This document shows positions 63,532 through 64,000 of a DNA stretch of 64,000 bases, piece after piece. This stretch comes from Mucilaginibacter hurinus. GTDB taxonomy: Bacteria > Bacteroidota > Bacteroidia > Sphingobacteriales > Sphingobacteriaceae. The notes beneath the pieces were generated by a model. The model saw nothing but the letters and a program-made list of their open reading frames with translations, ran no database searches and was not told the origin of the DNA. Position 1 is the first letter of the stretch, and every line of letters starts with the position of its first letter. The translations under genes were made by a program, and so were the position numbers. The DNA lies in the NCBI RefSeq assembly GCF_003324525.1, contig NZ_QGDC01000005.1, forward strand, positions 248,001 to 312,000, read 5' to 3'.

Positions 63532-64000
63532 ATGGATTACTCGCGTACACTACGTAATAACAATAAAATATACTGCCGTACTACCAGCAAGCAAAATGAA
63601 TTGCAATGCTGCGACGACTTTAATATTAGGTTTGTGTTGAGTGGCAGCGAAAGTTATCACCTGGGCAGGCGCCACCTATCAATTCACCCCGACTCATTTT
63701 TAATACTAAATAAGGGCACGCAGTATGCCAGCAGCGTATTATCAAATGATCCGGCACGTACCTTCTCAATAAACTTCGACCAGAAATTTCTTGTTGACTT
63801 TAAGAACTGCTGGCTGCAGAAGCATGACCGGCTTTTGAACAGGCAATGTTTTTCTCAAAAAATAGAGGAGGAGTTTAACGAAACCATCTATCCCTTCAGA
63901 GGCGATATAAAGTACAATATTTTTCACCTTAAAAGCCATTTGGATAATGGTGTGCAGGATGAGTTGCTTATCAATGAATATTTGCATCACTGTCTTATAA
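63532..64000 (+). CDS. AraC-type regulator, N-terminal part (cut by right edge)
   Basis: An open frame from ATG at 63532 runs off the window, with about 156 residues visible. The sequence starts MDYSRTLRNNNKIYCRTTSK, with a cupin-like sensor pattern (FVLSGSESYHLGRRHLSIHP, then SFLILNKGTQYASSV) typical of AraC-family regulators. The helix-turn-helix would lie beyond the edge, so the family call is tentative. It follows the VOC gene by 6 bp and may be in the same operon. Confidence 0.55.
   Translation, partial: MDYSRTLRNNNKIYCRTTSKQNELQCCDDFNIRFVLSGSESYHLGRRHLSIHPDSFLILNKGTQYASSVLSNDPARTFSINFDQKFLVDFKNCWLQKHDRLLNRQCFSQKIEEEFNETIYPFRGDIKYNIFHLKSHLDNGVQDELLINEYLHHCLI

Noticed and set aside
1..64000. 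tRNA, rRNA, CRISPR, insertion sequences, phage or restriction genes
   Set aside because: No cloverleaf-like sequence in the gaps, no evenly spaced repeats, no transposase, integrase or methylase reading frame was seen.

Overview
The window is about 64 kb of ordinary chromosome from a Bacteroidota bacterium, most likely family Sphingobacteriaceae (Mucilaginibacter/Pedobacter type; the genus is an inference). Grounds for the phylum: many promoters match TTTG-N19/20-TANNTTTG, Shine-Dalgarno sequences are largely absent, and several Bacteroidota-restricted families are present (DUF4199, DUF4295, DUF3098, DUF5683, an S16 with a long acidic tail). Other marks are a propeller-type sensor kinase, a TonB-dependent receptor, a bacillithiol gene and fixed Bacteroidota gene orders (rsfS-ftsH-LUD, psd-cdsA, ftsX-DUF3098-uppP-truB-ribF). 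I see no rRNA, tRNA, CRISPR array, prophage, insertion sequence or replication origin.

Layout. 1-7 kb: an AsmA-like/GT51 glycosyltransferase cut by the left edge, Fe-S carriers (Mrp, NifU-like), peptide deformylase, an M16 peptidase and a purine phosphoribosyltransferase. 7-16.7 kb: mfd, a run of small membrane proteins (DUF4199, DUF2752, TM2, DUF2905), Nif3, a zinc-ribbon coiled-coil protein, a 36-residue membrane peptide, a PA0069-type radical SAM protein and a metallophosphoesterase preceded by a possible structured RNA. 16.8-24.6 kb: rsfS-ftsH and a LUD protein on the minus strand, then overlapping birA, DsbD-alpha, DsbD and pfkA. 24.8-27.3 kb: rpsP-rimM-trmD-rplS. 27.4-33.9 kb: a DUF885 lipoprotein, the phospholipid genes psd-cdsA, a CPBP protease, dusB, apaG and a zinc peptidase. 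34-43.8 kb: an FAD oxidoreductase, CsbD, acs, rpmB-rpmG-DUF4295-ftsY, rimO, bshC and an Ldh-type dehydrogenase. 43.8-48.1 kb: parA-parB-DUF5683-dapB-lepB. 48.3-53.2 kb: a flavin reductase, a PQQ-type sugar dehydrogenase lipoprotein, a TonB receptor and a LysE exporter. 53.2-58.1 kb: the ftsX-uppP-truB-ribF block. 58.3-64 kb: two small proteins, a two-component system, a VOC protein and an AraC-type regulator cut by the right edge.

Most genes serve translation, envelope synthesis, protein quality control and chromosome segregation. The main accessory candidate is at 49.0-52.4 kb: a periplasmic PQQ-dependent dehydrogenase followed 23 bp later by a TonB receptor that resembles, by eye, the E. 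coli PQQ importer PqqU/YncD. I propose it as a cofactor scavenging-and-use pair.

Three less conventional signals also stand out. Six or more genes have an exact TANNTTTG -7 box ending only 5-7 nt before the start codon, which suggests leaderless mRNAs. A possible H-type pseudoknot followed by a strong terminator lies upstream of the metallophosphoesterase. Two diverged copies of an intergenic repeat with GTCATTGCGA-type ends flank the acs-ftsY region.
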